From Verrucomicrobiota bacterium (GTDB lineage Bacteria > Verrucomicrobiota > Verrucomicrobiia > Limisphaerales > UBA1319), in the NCBI GenBank assembly GCA_022711435.1, contig JAKLFB010000045.1, positions 1-43,593 of the forward strand: 43,593 nucleotides of DNA, given 5' to 3'. The stretch's first letter is position 1. Each line of letters opens with the position of its first letter. The notes under the pieces were generated by a model. That model searched no databases. It was not told the DNA's origin and saw only the letters and a program-made list of their open reading frames with translations. Below, in pieces: positions 18,274-26,253 of the stretch. The position numbers and the translations under genes are program-made.

Positions 18274-19308
18274 TCAGGAACCGCCTTCGGCCTGGCGGCG
18301 GGCCTTTTCGAGCACGCTTTGGATGGACACCGGAAGGCCGCCTTGCCGCAGGCTCTCGTCGGCCGCTTCCATGAAAGCATAGATCTCGATCGTCTCCTCG
18401 GCGGAGACCGGCGGCTGGCCCGTTCGGAAGAACCTGGCGATCTCGACCAGCAGAGGCTCGTAGCCCTCGAACTTGCCCGCCGGCGCAATCCCTTTCTCTC
18501 CAAAGACCGTCGCGCCGAAAGCCGTCGAGCCGTTCAGGATGCCTCGGAATGTTCCCACGCGTCCGTCCGTCCAGACGCCGGTCACCAGGTCGGCTGTTTC
18601 ACCCTGGACACGGCTGACCGTCTGGCATCCGGAGCCCATGATCGTGAAGAGCATCTCGCTGCCATGGATGCCGTAGTAGAAGAGGTCGGGGTGCCCGGGG
18701 AGGATGGATCGGTTGTTGCCGTAGGCGTCGCAGCCGAGCACGCGGCCGACAGCAGCATGGTTGGTCATCCCGGCAATGCCCGGGCTGTAGCGCAGGGATG
18801 AGCTCGAAAAGCAGGGCGTGCCCGACGCCCTCGCTTCCCGAAACAAGACAAGAGCCTCTGCCAGGGAGGAGGCAACCGGCTTGTCGATGAACACCGGTTT
18901 TCTGGCGGCGAAGACGGGCCGGGCCTGGCGCAGGTGCGGCCGGCCGTCGATGCTCAGCACCATCACCGCATCGACCTTCGGCAGCATGGCCTCGATGCCG
19001 TCACAGATCTCGACGCCGAGTTCGCGCATGGCGGCGGTGTTCTTTTCGATATGATCCTTGCTGAAGGGGATGTCCGGGCTGAAGGCGGGGACCGCGGCCG
19101 CAATCCGCATGTCGGCCACCGGACGCGCCGCCTGTCGATCATGGATGATCTTCGTCCACGGGAGCGCGTGCGCGTCCAGCCCGATGATCCCCACCTTGAT
19201 CGGCGCAGCCGCGGCGGCGGCCATCGGCGGCCCGATGAGACATCCGGTCAGGATCCAGAGAAGTGCAGTCCTGTTCTTAACCAACGAGAAAAACGTGCCC
19301 AGGTTCAT
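18274..19308 (-). CDS. Exported Gfo/Idh/MocA-family oxidoreductase, possible lipoprotein
   Basis: A predicted NAD(P)-dependent sugar or inositol oxidoreductase. The N-terminus has a hydrophobic stretch with a lipobox-like LTGC (C23). The Rossmann motif is VGIIGLDAHALPW (less glycine-rich than usual), and the family EKP motif appears as IDKPVASS, keeping the lysine. The 344-aa length is typical. Secreted members of this family are frequent in Planctomycetota and Verrucomicrobiota. It lies on the minus strand, convergent with the hdr operon and downstream of the esterase gene after a gap of about 185 bases. Confidence 0.85.
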   Translation of the reverse strand: MNLGTFFSLVKNRTALLWILTGCLIGPPMAAAAAAPIKVGIIGLDAHALPWTKIIHDRQAARPVADMRIAAAVPAFSPDIPFSKDHIEKNTAAMRELGVEICDGIEAMLPKVDAVMVLSIDGRPHLRQARPVFAARKPVFIDKPVASSLAEALVLFREARASGTPCFSSSSLRYSPGIAGMTNHAAVGRVLGCDAYGNNRSILPGHPDLFYYGIHGSEMLFTIMGSGCQTVSRVQGETADLVTGVWTDGRVGTFRGILNGSTAFGATVFGEKGIAPAGKFEGYEPLLVEIARFFRTGQPPVSAEETIEIYAFMEAADESLRQGGLPVSIQSVLEKARRQAEGGS

Positions 19309-19371
19309 ACTGAAGTCCCAAGCTATCCGCGGATCGCCCCCCTGACAAGCGCGTCGAGCAAAGGCTGGCTT

Positions 19372-19494
19372 TCAGTCCTGCCGGAGGACGTTGCCCAGCC
19401 AGGCGATCAATTGAACCTGCATCGCGAAGCGGAACGTTCGAGTCCAGGTGTTTTTCGGGCCCCCGGCGGCTGTATCCGTGCTCGCGCAAGCCAT
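19372..19494 (-). CDS. Possible 40-aa ORF coupled to the esterase gene
   Basis: Its ATG overlaps the esterase stop as TAATG (19496-19492), the same arrangement used by hoxH/hoxW. The 40 residues end in an amphipathic segment (RTFRFAMQVQLIAWLGNVL) that looks protein-like. I recognise no family. It may be a real small protein, the displaced tail of the hydrolase, or chance. Confidence 0.25.
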   Translation of the reverse strand: MACASTDTAAGGPKNTWTRTFRFAMQVQLIAWLGNVLRQD

Positions 19495-20513
19495 TATCGG
19501 GCGTCCGGTCCGCGAGGAGCGCGCGGGGATGGAGCGATGGCGTCGGTGCTCGACCGCATGGCGGCCGGCCACTGGGCCGCATCGTTCTTCGCCCCTTGCA
19601 GATGGTAGGCGAGGAAATCCCTGCGCATTTTCTCGAGCTCGGGGCCGCCAAAGCCGGCGCCGTGGCCGCCGCCTTTGACGGTGTTGAATCGCACGGGGAC
19701 GCCGGCCTTCTTGAGCGCCTCGAAGAGGAGCTCGCTTTGGTGGTGCGGCACCGTGGCGTCCGCATCCCCATGGTTGATCAGGAACGGCGCATCGCCTGCG
19801 GTGACGAACGCGATCGGGTTGGCGCGCGCGACCTTCTCCTTGTTTTCCGGGAGCAGGACCGATCCGCCGATCAACAGCGATTCGGGCGAGCCGGCCACGG
19901 CCAGCGCGCTCCTTTGGCCCGCCAGCCGATGGGCATCGAACTGCGAGAAATCCGTCGGCCCATAGTCATCCACGACGCACTGCACCGCGCTCGAAAACTC
20001 GAGGTGCCGGCCCACATCGAACGTTTTCACGTCGCCCGTCACGCCGAGCAGGGCGACCAGATGCCCGCCGGCCGAGCTGCCCCAGACGCCGAACCGGGCC
20101 GGATCCAGACGATAATCCCGCGCATGGGCCCGCAGCCAGCGGATCGCAGCCTTGCAGTCCTCGATCTGGGCAGGATAGACCGCGTGCTGGCTGAGCCGGT
20201 AGTTCAGGCTGGCAACCGCATATCCCTGTTCCGCAAAACCCTGCCGCAGCGGAGGGCATCCGCCCTTGTCGCCTCCCATCCATGCCCCGCCGTGGATCCA
20301 GACGATGACGGGGAGCGCTTTCTCGGCCTTGTCGGGCACGAACAGATCGAGCACCTGGCGGGCGTGCCCGTTCTCGACATACGGAAGGTCGCGATAGGCC
20401 GTCACGCCTTCCGGCATGCGGGTCGTCGCCGGCGCTCTGCCCGCCGGCTGCGCCGCGGCTGCGGCCAACGCCGCCGCCAGTGCCGACACGAACATCCAAA
20501 GGAGCTTTTTCAT
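19494..20513 (-). CDS. Secreted alpha/beta-hydrolase (BD-FAE-like esterase)
   Basis: A probable carbohydrate or carboxyl esterase of 339 aa. The start at 20513 gives a signal peptide (MKKLLWMFVSALAAALAAAAA); the longer frame up to 20750 has no support. Visible motifs are the oxyanion HGGAWMGG, the nucleophile elbow GSSAGG, the acid in NHGDADATVP and the base in KGGGHGAGF, i.e. a complete triad in normal order. It is followed by a basic tail (SPRAPRGPDAR) beyond the usual fold end. It stands 233 bases downstream of hoxW with no visible terminator between them, and could have its own promoter. Confidence 0.87.
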   Translation of the reverse strand: MKKLLWMFVSALAAALAAAAAQPAGRAPATTRMPEGVTAYRDLPYVENGHARQVLDLFVPDKAEKALPVIVWIHGGAWMGGDKGGCPPLRQGFAEQGYAVASLNYRLSQHAVYPAQIEDCKAAIRWLRAHARDYRLDPARFGVWGSSAGGHLVALLGVTGDVKTFDVGRHLEFSSAVQCVVDDYGPTDFSQFDAHRLAGQRSALAVAGSPESLLIGGSVLLPENKEKVARANPIAFVTAGDAPFLINHGDADATVPHHQSELLFEALKKAGVPVRFNTVKGGGHGAGFGGPELEKMRRDFLAYHLQGAKNDAAQWPAAMRSSTDAIAPSPRAPRGPDAR

Positions 20514-20746
20514 ACGCGTGAGGATCGAACGATCAAGGGTTGCCGCCAGCGCTGCTGGACAAGTTGAGAACCTCCCGGCCAGCGCTTGTTTGATGCATCG
20601 CCTCCGTTTCTTATGCGGGAAAGGCCTTGGGGTCAAATCCGAATCGAGAGGACCAACGCCCAGGAGGCCCGGCCTGGCTCGTTTGCGGGAGATCAGGGCG
20701 TGTCGATCGGCAGCCGGCACGGTCCGGCCGCACCCTGGCGACGGAA

Positions 20747-21187
20747 TCACGCCATGTGGCAGAGGCTGGCGACCGATTCGATCGCTGCGGCCATGGCCTT
20801 TTCCGCGCCTGCCGACAAGGGCGCTCCGATGTCGAAGCTCTGGGCAGGCGCGGTCACCAGCCAGGCGGGCGGACGGCGTCCATAGAGCGCCTGGGCCAGG
20901 GCCAGCAGCTCACCGGGGCGGCTCAGGTGCCCGATGGCTGTCGGTTCGTTCGAAGGCTCGATGGATCGCAGCTCGACCGCGTCCTGGCCCGGCCTGCTCG
21001 AGGCATCGACGAAGATGGCGCGCCGGGCTTGGGCAAGGTCGGCGGCCAGCTCGGGCGCCAGTTGATGAGGGGTTAGCACACGGACACCGGGCAGGCGGCG
21101 CTCGGCGATGGCGGCGGCGATTCGAGGGCCGAGGGCGTCGTCGCCGCGCAGGGGATTGCCGCACCCGATGACGAGGATGCCGGCCAT
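20747..21187 (-). CDS. Hydrogenase maturation endopeptidase (HoxW/HyaD family)
   Basis: Cleaves the C-terminal extension of the NiFe large subunit after nickel insertion. The 146 aa start with the family motif ILVIGCGNPLRGDDALG; D16/D17, D61 (FVDASS) and H87 are the likely nickel-sensing ligands. The ATG overlaps the hoxH stop (TAATG), so the protease is translationally coupled to its substrate. No hypABCDEF genes are in the window, so these must lie elsewhere. Confidence 0.9.
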   Translation of the reverse strand: MAGILVIGCGNPLRGDDALGPRIAAAIAERRLPGVRVLTPHQLAPELAADLAQARRAIFVDASSRPGQDAVELRSIEPSNEPTAIGHLSRPGELLALAQALYGRRPPAWLVTAPAQSFDIGAPLSAGAEKAMAAAIESVASLCHMA

Positions 21188-22611
21188 TATTCCCGGCGGA
21201 CTTCATCCAGGACGGCGCCATCGGGGCCGAGGAGAACGACCTTCAAGGCCAGCGAGCCATCGGCATGAGTCGAGCAGCTCAGGCAAGGATCATAAGCCCG
21301 AATGCCGGCTTCGACGCGGTTGAGCATGGCTTCGGGGATCGTGTCGCCCTGAATGTAGTGGCGCGCGATTTGGGCCACGGTGCGGTTCATGGCCAGGTTG
21401 TTCTGGCCGGTGGCGATGATCATGTTGACCTTTTGGATCAGGCCATCTTCATCGACGTGGTAGTGGTGGAAGAGCGTGCCGCGGGGCGCCTCGCTGGCGC
21501 CGATCCCCTCGAGCTTGTTGATGCCGGCGTCGGCGCGGAGGCGATCGGACAGCAGTTCGGGGCCGTCGATCATGGCCTGGATGCGCTCGATGCAGGCCAG
21601 GATCTCGATCAGCCGCGCGTAGTGGTAGAGGAAGGACGACGTGACCGCGCCGCGGCCGAACGAGCGGAAGCGCTCGAGCTCCCCGTTGGCCAGGGGCGTG
21701 CCCATCTCCTTGCAAACGTTGAGCCGCGCCAGAGGCCCCACCCGGTAGATGCCCTCCGGGAAGCCCATCGGCCGGTAATACGGCGACTTCAGGTAGGAGT
21801 CGTGCTGGACGGCCTCGCCGATGACGTCCCGGTATTGGCTGACATCCACCTGGTCAGCGATCACGTTGCCGCCGGCATCGACGAACCGCAGGAAGCCGTC
21901 GTAGTGCTCCCAGAGCCCCTCCTCGTTGGCCAGGCCCAGGAACAGCGACGGGAACCTGCCGAAGACCTGGATCTCGCGCTCGTGCTGCCCGAGGGTTTTC
22001 CGGAAGAGCTGGATGGCGTGGCGGGCGGTCTCGAGCGCCTCGGGCAGCCTGGTCCGGATGTGCTGGCGGCCTTCGTCGGTGAGGGGCTCGCGGACCCCCC
22101 CGGGCACCGCCCAGGCCGGGTGGATCTTCTGCCCGCCCAGCAGCTCGATCACCTCCTGCCCAAACTGCCGAAGGCGGATCCCGCCCCGAGCCAGGTCCGG
22201 ATTCGCCCGGATCAGGCCAAACACATTCCGGGCCTGCGGCGGGGTCTCCCATCCCAGGAGAAAATCGGGCGCGCTGAGATGGAAAAAGCTCAGCGCGTGC
22301 GATTGGATGATCTGCCCCAGGTTCATGAGACGGCGCAGGTTCTCCGCCGCCAGCGGGATCCGGACCGCCAGGATCGCGTCGCATGCCTTGGCAGAGGCCA
22401 GCAGGTGGCTCACCGGGCAGATGCCGCAGATGCGCGGAGTGATGCTCGGCATCTCCCACATGGGGCGGCCCTCGCAGAACTTCTCGAAGCCGCGGAACTC
22501 GACGACATGGAACCGGGCATCGGAGACGTTGCCGGCGCCGTCCAGGTGGATGGTGATCTTGGCGTGCCCCTCGATCCGGGTGACGGGGTCAATGAGGATT
22601 CTTCGAGCCAT
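21187..22611 (-). CDS. NiFe hydrogenase large subunit HoxH
   Basis: Carries the NiFe(CN)2CO site. The N-terminal motif is RICGICPVSH (C62, C65) and the C-terminal motif is DPCLSCSTH (C443, C446), giving all four metal-binding cysteines. After H449 there are 25 residues to the stop, the extension expected to be removed by HoxW encoded next door. The 474-aa length fits the group 3 soluble hydrogenases. The gene follows hoxY by 12 bases. The hoxEFUYH order marks it as a group 3d bidirectional NAD-linked enzyme rather than 3c (Mvh), although its large subunit alone resembles both. Confidence 0.95.
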   Translation of the reverse strand: MARRILIDPVTRIEGHAKITIHLDGAGNVSDARFHVVEFRGFEKFCEGRPMWEMPSITPRICGICPVSHLLASAKACDAILAVRIPLAAENLRRLMNLGQIIQSHALSFFHLSAPDFLLGWETPPQARNVFGLIRANPDLARGGIRLRQFGQEVIELLGGQKIHPAWAVPGGVREPLTDEGRQHIRTRLPEALETARHAIQLFRKTLGQHEREIQVFGRFPSLFLGLANEEGLWEHYDGFLRFVDAGGNVIADQVDVSQYRDVIGEAVQHDSYLKSPYYRPMGFPEGIYRVGPLARLNVCKEMGTPLANGELERFRSFGRGAVTSSFLYHYARLIEILACIERIQAMIDGPELLSDRLRADAGINKLEGIGASEAPRGTLFHHYHVDEDGLIQKVNMIIATGQNNLAMNRTVAQIARHYIQGDTIPEAMLNRVEAGIRAYDPCLSCSTHADGSLALKVVLLGPDGAVLDEVRRE

Positions 22612-22623
22612 AACGAAAGGGTG

Positions 22624-23166
22624 TCAACCGAACTTGATCTGGGCGGCGGTGAGCCGGGGCGCCTGGCCGTCGAGCAATTGCTCGAGGAGCGCCCGGATCC
22701 GGTCGGCGGGAGGGGGGCATCCCGGCAGGTAATACTCGACCGGGACCATGGCGTGGACCGGCACCACGCGATCGAGCAGGGGGGGCACGATGCCCGGCTC
22801 GGAGGGCACCCGCGCCAGGAGATCGGCCGCCTCGAGGTAGGCGCGTTCGAGGACGGGCCGGGCCGAACCGAGCGGGTTGCGCAGCGCGGTCACGTTCCCC
22901 GTCACCGCGCAGTCGCCGAACGCCACGATCGCCCGGGTGCGCCGCCGGATCTTGTGAATCATCTCGACGTGGTCCTCGTTGCAGATGGCGCCCTCGATCA
23001 GCGCCACATCCACGCCCTCGGGATACTCCTTGGCATCCACCACCGGGCTGTAGACCAGCTCGGCCCGGCCGTGCAGGTCGATCAGCCACTCGTCCAGGTC
23101 GAGAAACGACATGTGGCAGCCGGAACAGCCGCCGAGCCAAACGGTTGCGAGTCTTAGACGATCCAT
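22624..23166 (-). CDS. NiFe hydrogenase small subunit HoxY
   Basis: The 180-aa subunit holds the proximal 4Fe-4S cluster. It starts at 23166 (MDRLRLATVWLGGCSGCHMS); the longer open frame upstream is a shadow of hoxU. Cluster ligands are seen in GGCSGC, GDCAVTGN and PGCPPP. The short length, without the distal clusters of membrane hydrogenases, is typical of HoxY. Its start overlaps the end of hoxU by 13 bases. Confidence 0.93.
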   Translation of the reverse strand: MDRLRLATVWLGGCSGCHMSFLDLDEWLIDLHGRAELVYSPVVDAKEYPEGVDVALIEGAICNEDHVEMIHKIRRRTRAIVAFGDCAVTGNVTALRNPLGSARPVLERAYLEAADLLARVPSEPGIVPPLLDRVVPVHAMVPVEYYLPGCPPPADRIRALLEQLLDGQAPRLTAAQIKFG

Positions 23167-23870
23167 TGCTTTTTCTCCCGGGCGATGACGATGTACTCGA
23201 GCTTGTCGCGGTCCCGCTCCATTTCGGCGACGGTGGCCCCCTTGTTGAACAGGGCGCCCGTGGGGCAGGACTGCACGCACTTGCCGCATTCGGTGCATGT
23301 CTCGGACTCGCTCCATGGCTGGTTGAGGTCGGTGATGATCCTCGAGTTGGCGCCGCGGCCCGAGACGTTCCGGGTGCCCGCACCCTCGATGTGCCAGCAC
23401 GCCCGCACGCACCGGGTGCACATGATGCACCGGTTGTGGTCCATGCCAAAGAGCCGGTGCGACAAGTCCAGCTCCAGGCGCGGGTGGCGATACTCGTAGC
23501 GGACGTGATCCATGCCGTGGGTCATGGCCTGGTGCTGGAGCTCGCAGTGCCCGTTGGAGACGCAGACGGCGCAGACGTGGTTGCGCTCGGCGAAGAGCAG
23601 CTCGAGGATCATGCGGCGGTATTTCTCGAGCCGCTCGGAGCGGGTGGTGACGACCATGCCTTCGGCGACCCGGGTCACGCAGGCCGGCAGGAGCTTGTGG
23701 GTCCCTGCCACCTCCACCAGGCAGAGCCGGCAGGCCCCCACGTCCATCACCCCCTCCAGATGGCACAGGGTGGGGATCGGGATGCCGTGGTCGCGCGCCG
23801 CCTCGAGCACGGTCTGGCTCTCCTCGGCGCTGATCATCTGGCCATCGATTGTCAGGGTTTTTGCAGCCAT
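23154..23870 (-). CDS. Hydrogenase diaphorase subunit HoxU
   Basis: An electron-relay subunit resembling the N-terminal part of NuoG. The start at 23870 gives 238 aa, the normal HoxU size; the open frame continues upstream to 24662 only as a shadow of hoxF. Residues 1-80 form a 2Fe-2S ferredoxin (CHLEGVMDVGACRLC...CVTRV). A His-Cys3 cluster site follows (HVCAVCVSNGHC), then two 4Fe-4S sites (CIMCTRCVRAC and CTECGKCVQSCP). It lies 26 bases after hoxF. Confidence 0.93.
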   Translation of the reverse strand: MAAKTLTIDGQMISAEESQTVLEAARDHGIPIPTLCHLEGVMDVGACRLCLVEVAGTHKLLPACVTRVAEGMVVTTRSERLEKYRRMILELLFAERNHVCAVCVSNGHCELQHQAMTHGMDHVRYEYRHPRLELDLSHRLFGMDHNRCIMCTRCVRACWHIEGAGTRNVSGRGANSRIITDLNQPWSESETCTECGKCVQSCPTGALFNKGATVAEMERDRDKLEYIVIAREKKQWIV

Positions 23871-23896
23871 AACGATTCTCCTCGGTTGCCGCGGAT

Positions 23897-25513
23897 TCAG
23901 GGGGCCGGCGCGGGGGGCGGATCGCCCGGCGACAGCAGGTCCAGATACTCCTGCCGGAAGAACCGGATCGTGCTCAACACCGGGTTGGGCGCCGTCTGGC
24001 CCAGGCCGCACAAGCTCGTGCTCTTGACCAGATCGCACAGCTCCTCGAGCCGCGGGAGGTCCGCGGCCGTGGCGCGCCGCTCGATAAACTTCTTCAGCAG
24101 CTCGTGCATCTGCACCGTGCCCGCCCGGCAGGGAACGCATTTCCCGCACGACTCGTCCATGCAGAACTCCATGAAGAACCGGGCGACGTCGACCATGTTG
24201 GTGGTCTGGTCCATGACGATCATGCCGCCGGAGCCCATGATCGAGCCCAGCTGGCCCAGCGACTCGTAGTCCACCGGGGTGTCGAGCGCGGAGGCGGGGA
24301 TGCAGCCGCCCGAGGGGCCGCCGGTCTGCACGGCCTTGATGGCGTTGCCTTCCGGGGCGCCGCCCCCCATGTCCTCGACGATCTTCCGCAGCGGGGTGCC
24401 CATAGGCACCTCGATCAGGCCCGTGTGGTTGATCTTGCCGGCGAGCGCAAAGACCTTCGTGCCCTTGCTCTTTTCCGTGCCGATCCCGGCGAACCACTCG
24501 GCCCCCCGCAAGATGATCGGAGGCACGTTGGCGAATGTCTCCACGTTGTTGATCAGCGTCGGCTGGCGAAACAGGCCGCTCTCGGCCGGGAACGGCGGGC
24601 GGGGCCGGGGCAGCCCCCGGCGGCCCTCGATCGATGCCATCAGCGCCGTCTCCTCGCCGCACACGAACGCCCCCGCGCCGATCCGGATATCGATGTTGAA
24701 GTTCAGGGGGGATTCGAAAACGCCGCTGCCGAGGAGCCCCATCTGCTTGGCCTGCCGGATGGCGTTCTGGAGCCGCTCGATGGCCAGCGGGTACTCCGCC
24801 CGCACGTAGATGAACCCCTGCTCGGCGCCAACCGCATAGCCGGCGATGATCATGCCCTCGATCACCCGGTGCGGATCGCTTTCAAGAACGCTGCGGTCCA
24901 TGAACGCCCCGGGATCGCCCTCGTCGGCGTTGCAGATGACGAACTTGCGGGTGCTGCGCGTCTTGGCGACGGTGGCCCATTTCAGGCCGGTCGGGTACCC
25001 GGCGCCGCCCCGCCCGCGCAGGCCGCTCCGGGTAATGGCCGCAATCACATCCGCCGCCGTCATCTCGCGCAGCACGTTCCGCATCGCCAGATACCCGTCG
25101 GCGGCGATGTAGGATTCGATCCGATCCGGATCCACGACGCCGCAGTTCTCGAGCACGATGGCCATCTGCTCGCGGAAGAACGGCGCGTTCAGGTCGCCCT
25201 GGCGGACGCTGCAGGGCGCCCCTTCGAGGGCGGCGACAATCGCCGGAGCGTCGGCCGGGGTCACCTGCTGATAGAGGATGTTCTGCGGCTCGGCCGCCAC
25301 CAGCGGGCCTTCGCAGCAGAGCCGCATGCAGCCCACGCTGCGCACCTCGACCTGGTCGTCCATGCCCGCCTCGTGGACCGCCTTCACCAGCGCATCCTTG
25401 ACGGACCCGGCGTTGGCGGACACGCAGCCGGCCGCCATGCAGCAGCGCAGCGTGTGCTTCTTCCGCCTGGCGAGCTCGGCCTGCTTGATTCGGATCAGAT
25501 CTTCAAGAACCAT
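23897..25513 (-). CDS. Hydrogenase diaphorase subunit HoxF (NuoF-like)
   Basis: This is the NAD(H)-oxidising FMN subunit. Residues 15-120 are a thioredoxin-like 2Fe-2S domain (CCMAAGC and VGCMRLCCEG). The main domain has the NADH/FMN motifs GRGGAGYPTGLKW and CNADEGDPGAFMDRS, and a C-terminal 4Fe-4S site (ESCGKCVPCRAGT with LCGLGQ). The 538-aa protein ends without the two extra ferredoxin motifs found in HydB of bifurcating FeFe hydrogenases, which argues for simple NAD linkage. It overlaps the end of hoxE by 11 bases. Confidence 0.95.
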   Translation of the reverse strand: MVLEDLIRIKQAELARRKKHTLRCCMAAGCVSANAGSVKDALVKAVHEAGMDDQVEVRSVGCMRLCCEGPLVAAEPQNILYQQVTPADAPAIVAALEGAPCSVRQGDLNAPFFREQMAIVLENCGVVDPDRIESYIAADGYLAMRNVLREMTAADVIAAITRSGLRGRGGAGYPTGLKWATVAKTRSTRKFVICNADEGDPGAFMDRSVLESDPHRVIEGMIIAGYAVGAEQGFIYVRAEYPLAIERLQNAIRQAKQMGLLGSGVFESPLNFNIDIRIGAGAFVCGEETALMASIEGRRGLPRPRPPFPAESGLFRQPTLINNVETFANVPPIILRGAEWFAGIGTEKSKGTKVFALAGKINHTGLIEVPMGTPLRKIVEDMGGGAPEGNAIKAVQTGGPSGGCIPASALDTPVDYESLGQLGSIMGSGGMIVMDQTTNMVDVARFFMEFCMDESCGKCVPCRAGTVQMHELLKKFIERRATAADLPRLEELCDLVKSTSLCGLGQTAPNPVLSTIRFFRQEYLDLLSPGDPPPAPAP

Positions 25514-26090
25514 GGCTTAGCCATCCTTTCACGATCTCGAGGGACGATTCCGGGGTTTGCTTGGCCGTGACGGCGCCATCGTAGACGACGGCCGGAGCGA
25601 TGCCGCACGCGCCAATGCATCGGGCCGTGGCCAGCGACAGCCTGCCGTCGGGCGTGGTCTCGCCGGCCTTGATCCCGGCGAATGCCTCGATCGCCGCCAC
25701 CACCTTGTCCGCGCCCCTGACATAGCAGGCGGTGCCCATGCAGACCACGCACGAATGCGCCCCCTTGGGCTTGAGGTTGAAGAAATGGTAGAACGTCGCG
25801 ACTCCGAACACGCGGCTGGGCGGCAGCTTGAGCTGCTGCGCCACAAATGTCATCAGATCGTTGTCCAGAAACCCGAACAGCTCCTGTGCCTTGTGCAGCA
25901 CCTCGATCAGCGCGTCCTGCTTGAACTGGTAGCGCTTCATCTGCGTCTCCAGTATCTTGTACCGCTTGTCGTTCGTATTCCGTGAAACGGCCGGTTTCTG
26001 AGCCAGCCGTTTCGATCGGGCAAAAGTCGCAATCATATCCAATATCGGCAAATTCCGCGCCGGCGGTCGGGCATGGGGTGGGTTCACCAT
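25503..26090 (-). CDS. Hydrogenase diaphorase subunit HoxE (NuoE-like)
   Basis: A 2Fe-2S thioredoxin-like subunit and the first gene of the hox operon. Motifs: KAQELFGFLDNDL, GVATFYHFF, and the cluster ligands in CMGTACYVRG and ARCIGACGIAP. At 195 aa from 26090 it is longer than usual; an in-frame ATG at 26036 would give 177 aa, nearer the family norm, but neither start has a strong ribosome binding site. The gene is divergent from the sulfatase. Confidence 0.9.
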   Translation of the reverse strand: MVNPPHARPPARNLPILDMIATFARSKRLAQKPAVSRNTNDKRYKILETQMKRYQFKQDALIEVLHKAQELFGFLDNDLMTFVAQQLKLPPSRVFGVATFYHFFNLKPKGAHSCVVCMGTACYVRGADKVVAAIEAFAGIKAGETTPDGRLSLATARCIGACGIAPAVVYDGAVTAKQTPESSLEIVKGWLSHGS

Positions 26091-26114
26091 GGCGTCGAAT
26101 CACCACGGGAATAT

Positions 26115-26143
26115 CCTATAAGGGTTCGGCCCCGGCTGTGCAA
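26115..26143 (-). promoter_or_regulatory. Candidate sigma-70-type promoter of the hox operon
   Basis: On the minus strand, TTGCAC (26143-26138) and TATAGG (26120-26115) are separated by exactly 17 bases, about 25 bases before the hoxE ATG at 26090. The match to consensus is partial (TATAGG is 4/6), so this is a reasonable candidate only. Confidence 0.4.
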
Positions 26144-26253
26144 GTCTGTCATTTCCGAAGCGGCTGGCTCGGCCCCGGGGGGCGCCGGCCGTCGCCCCCC
26201 GGGCCGATCAAGGGATGCTTGGCGCGGGAGGGCGGATCTGCCAGGATGATCGC

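Noticed and set aside
21265..23157. 630-aa plus-strand open frame opposite hoxH/hoxY
   Set aside because: It is antisense to complete hydrogenase subunits with all cluster ligands; the composition is that of a shadow frame.
23154..24662. Extended 502-aa HoxU frame
   Set aside because: The N-terminal 264 residues lie over hoxF in another frame and have no homology; the start at 23870 gives the usual HoxU size.
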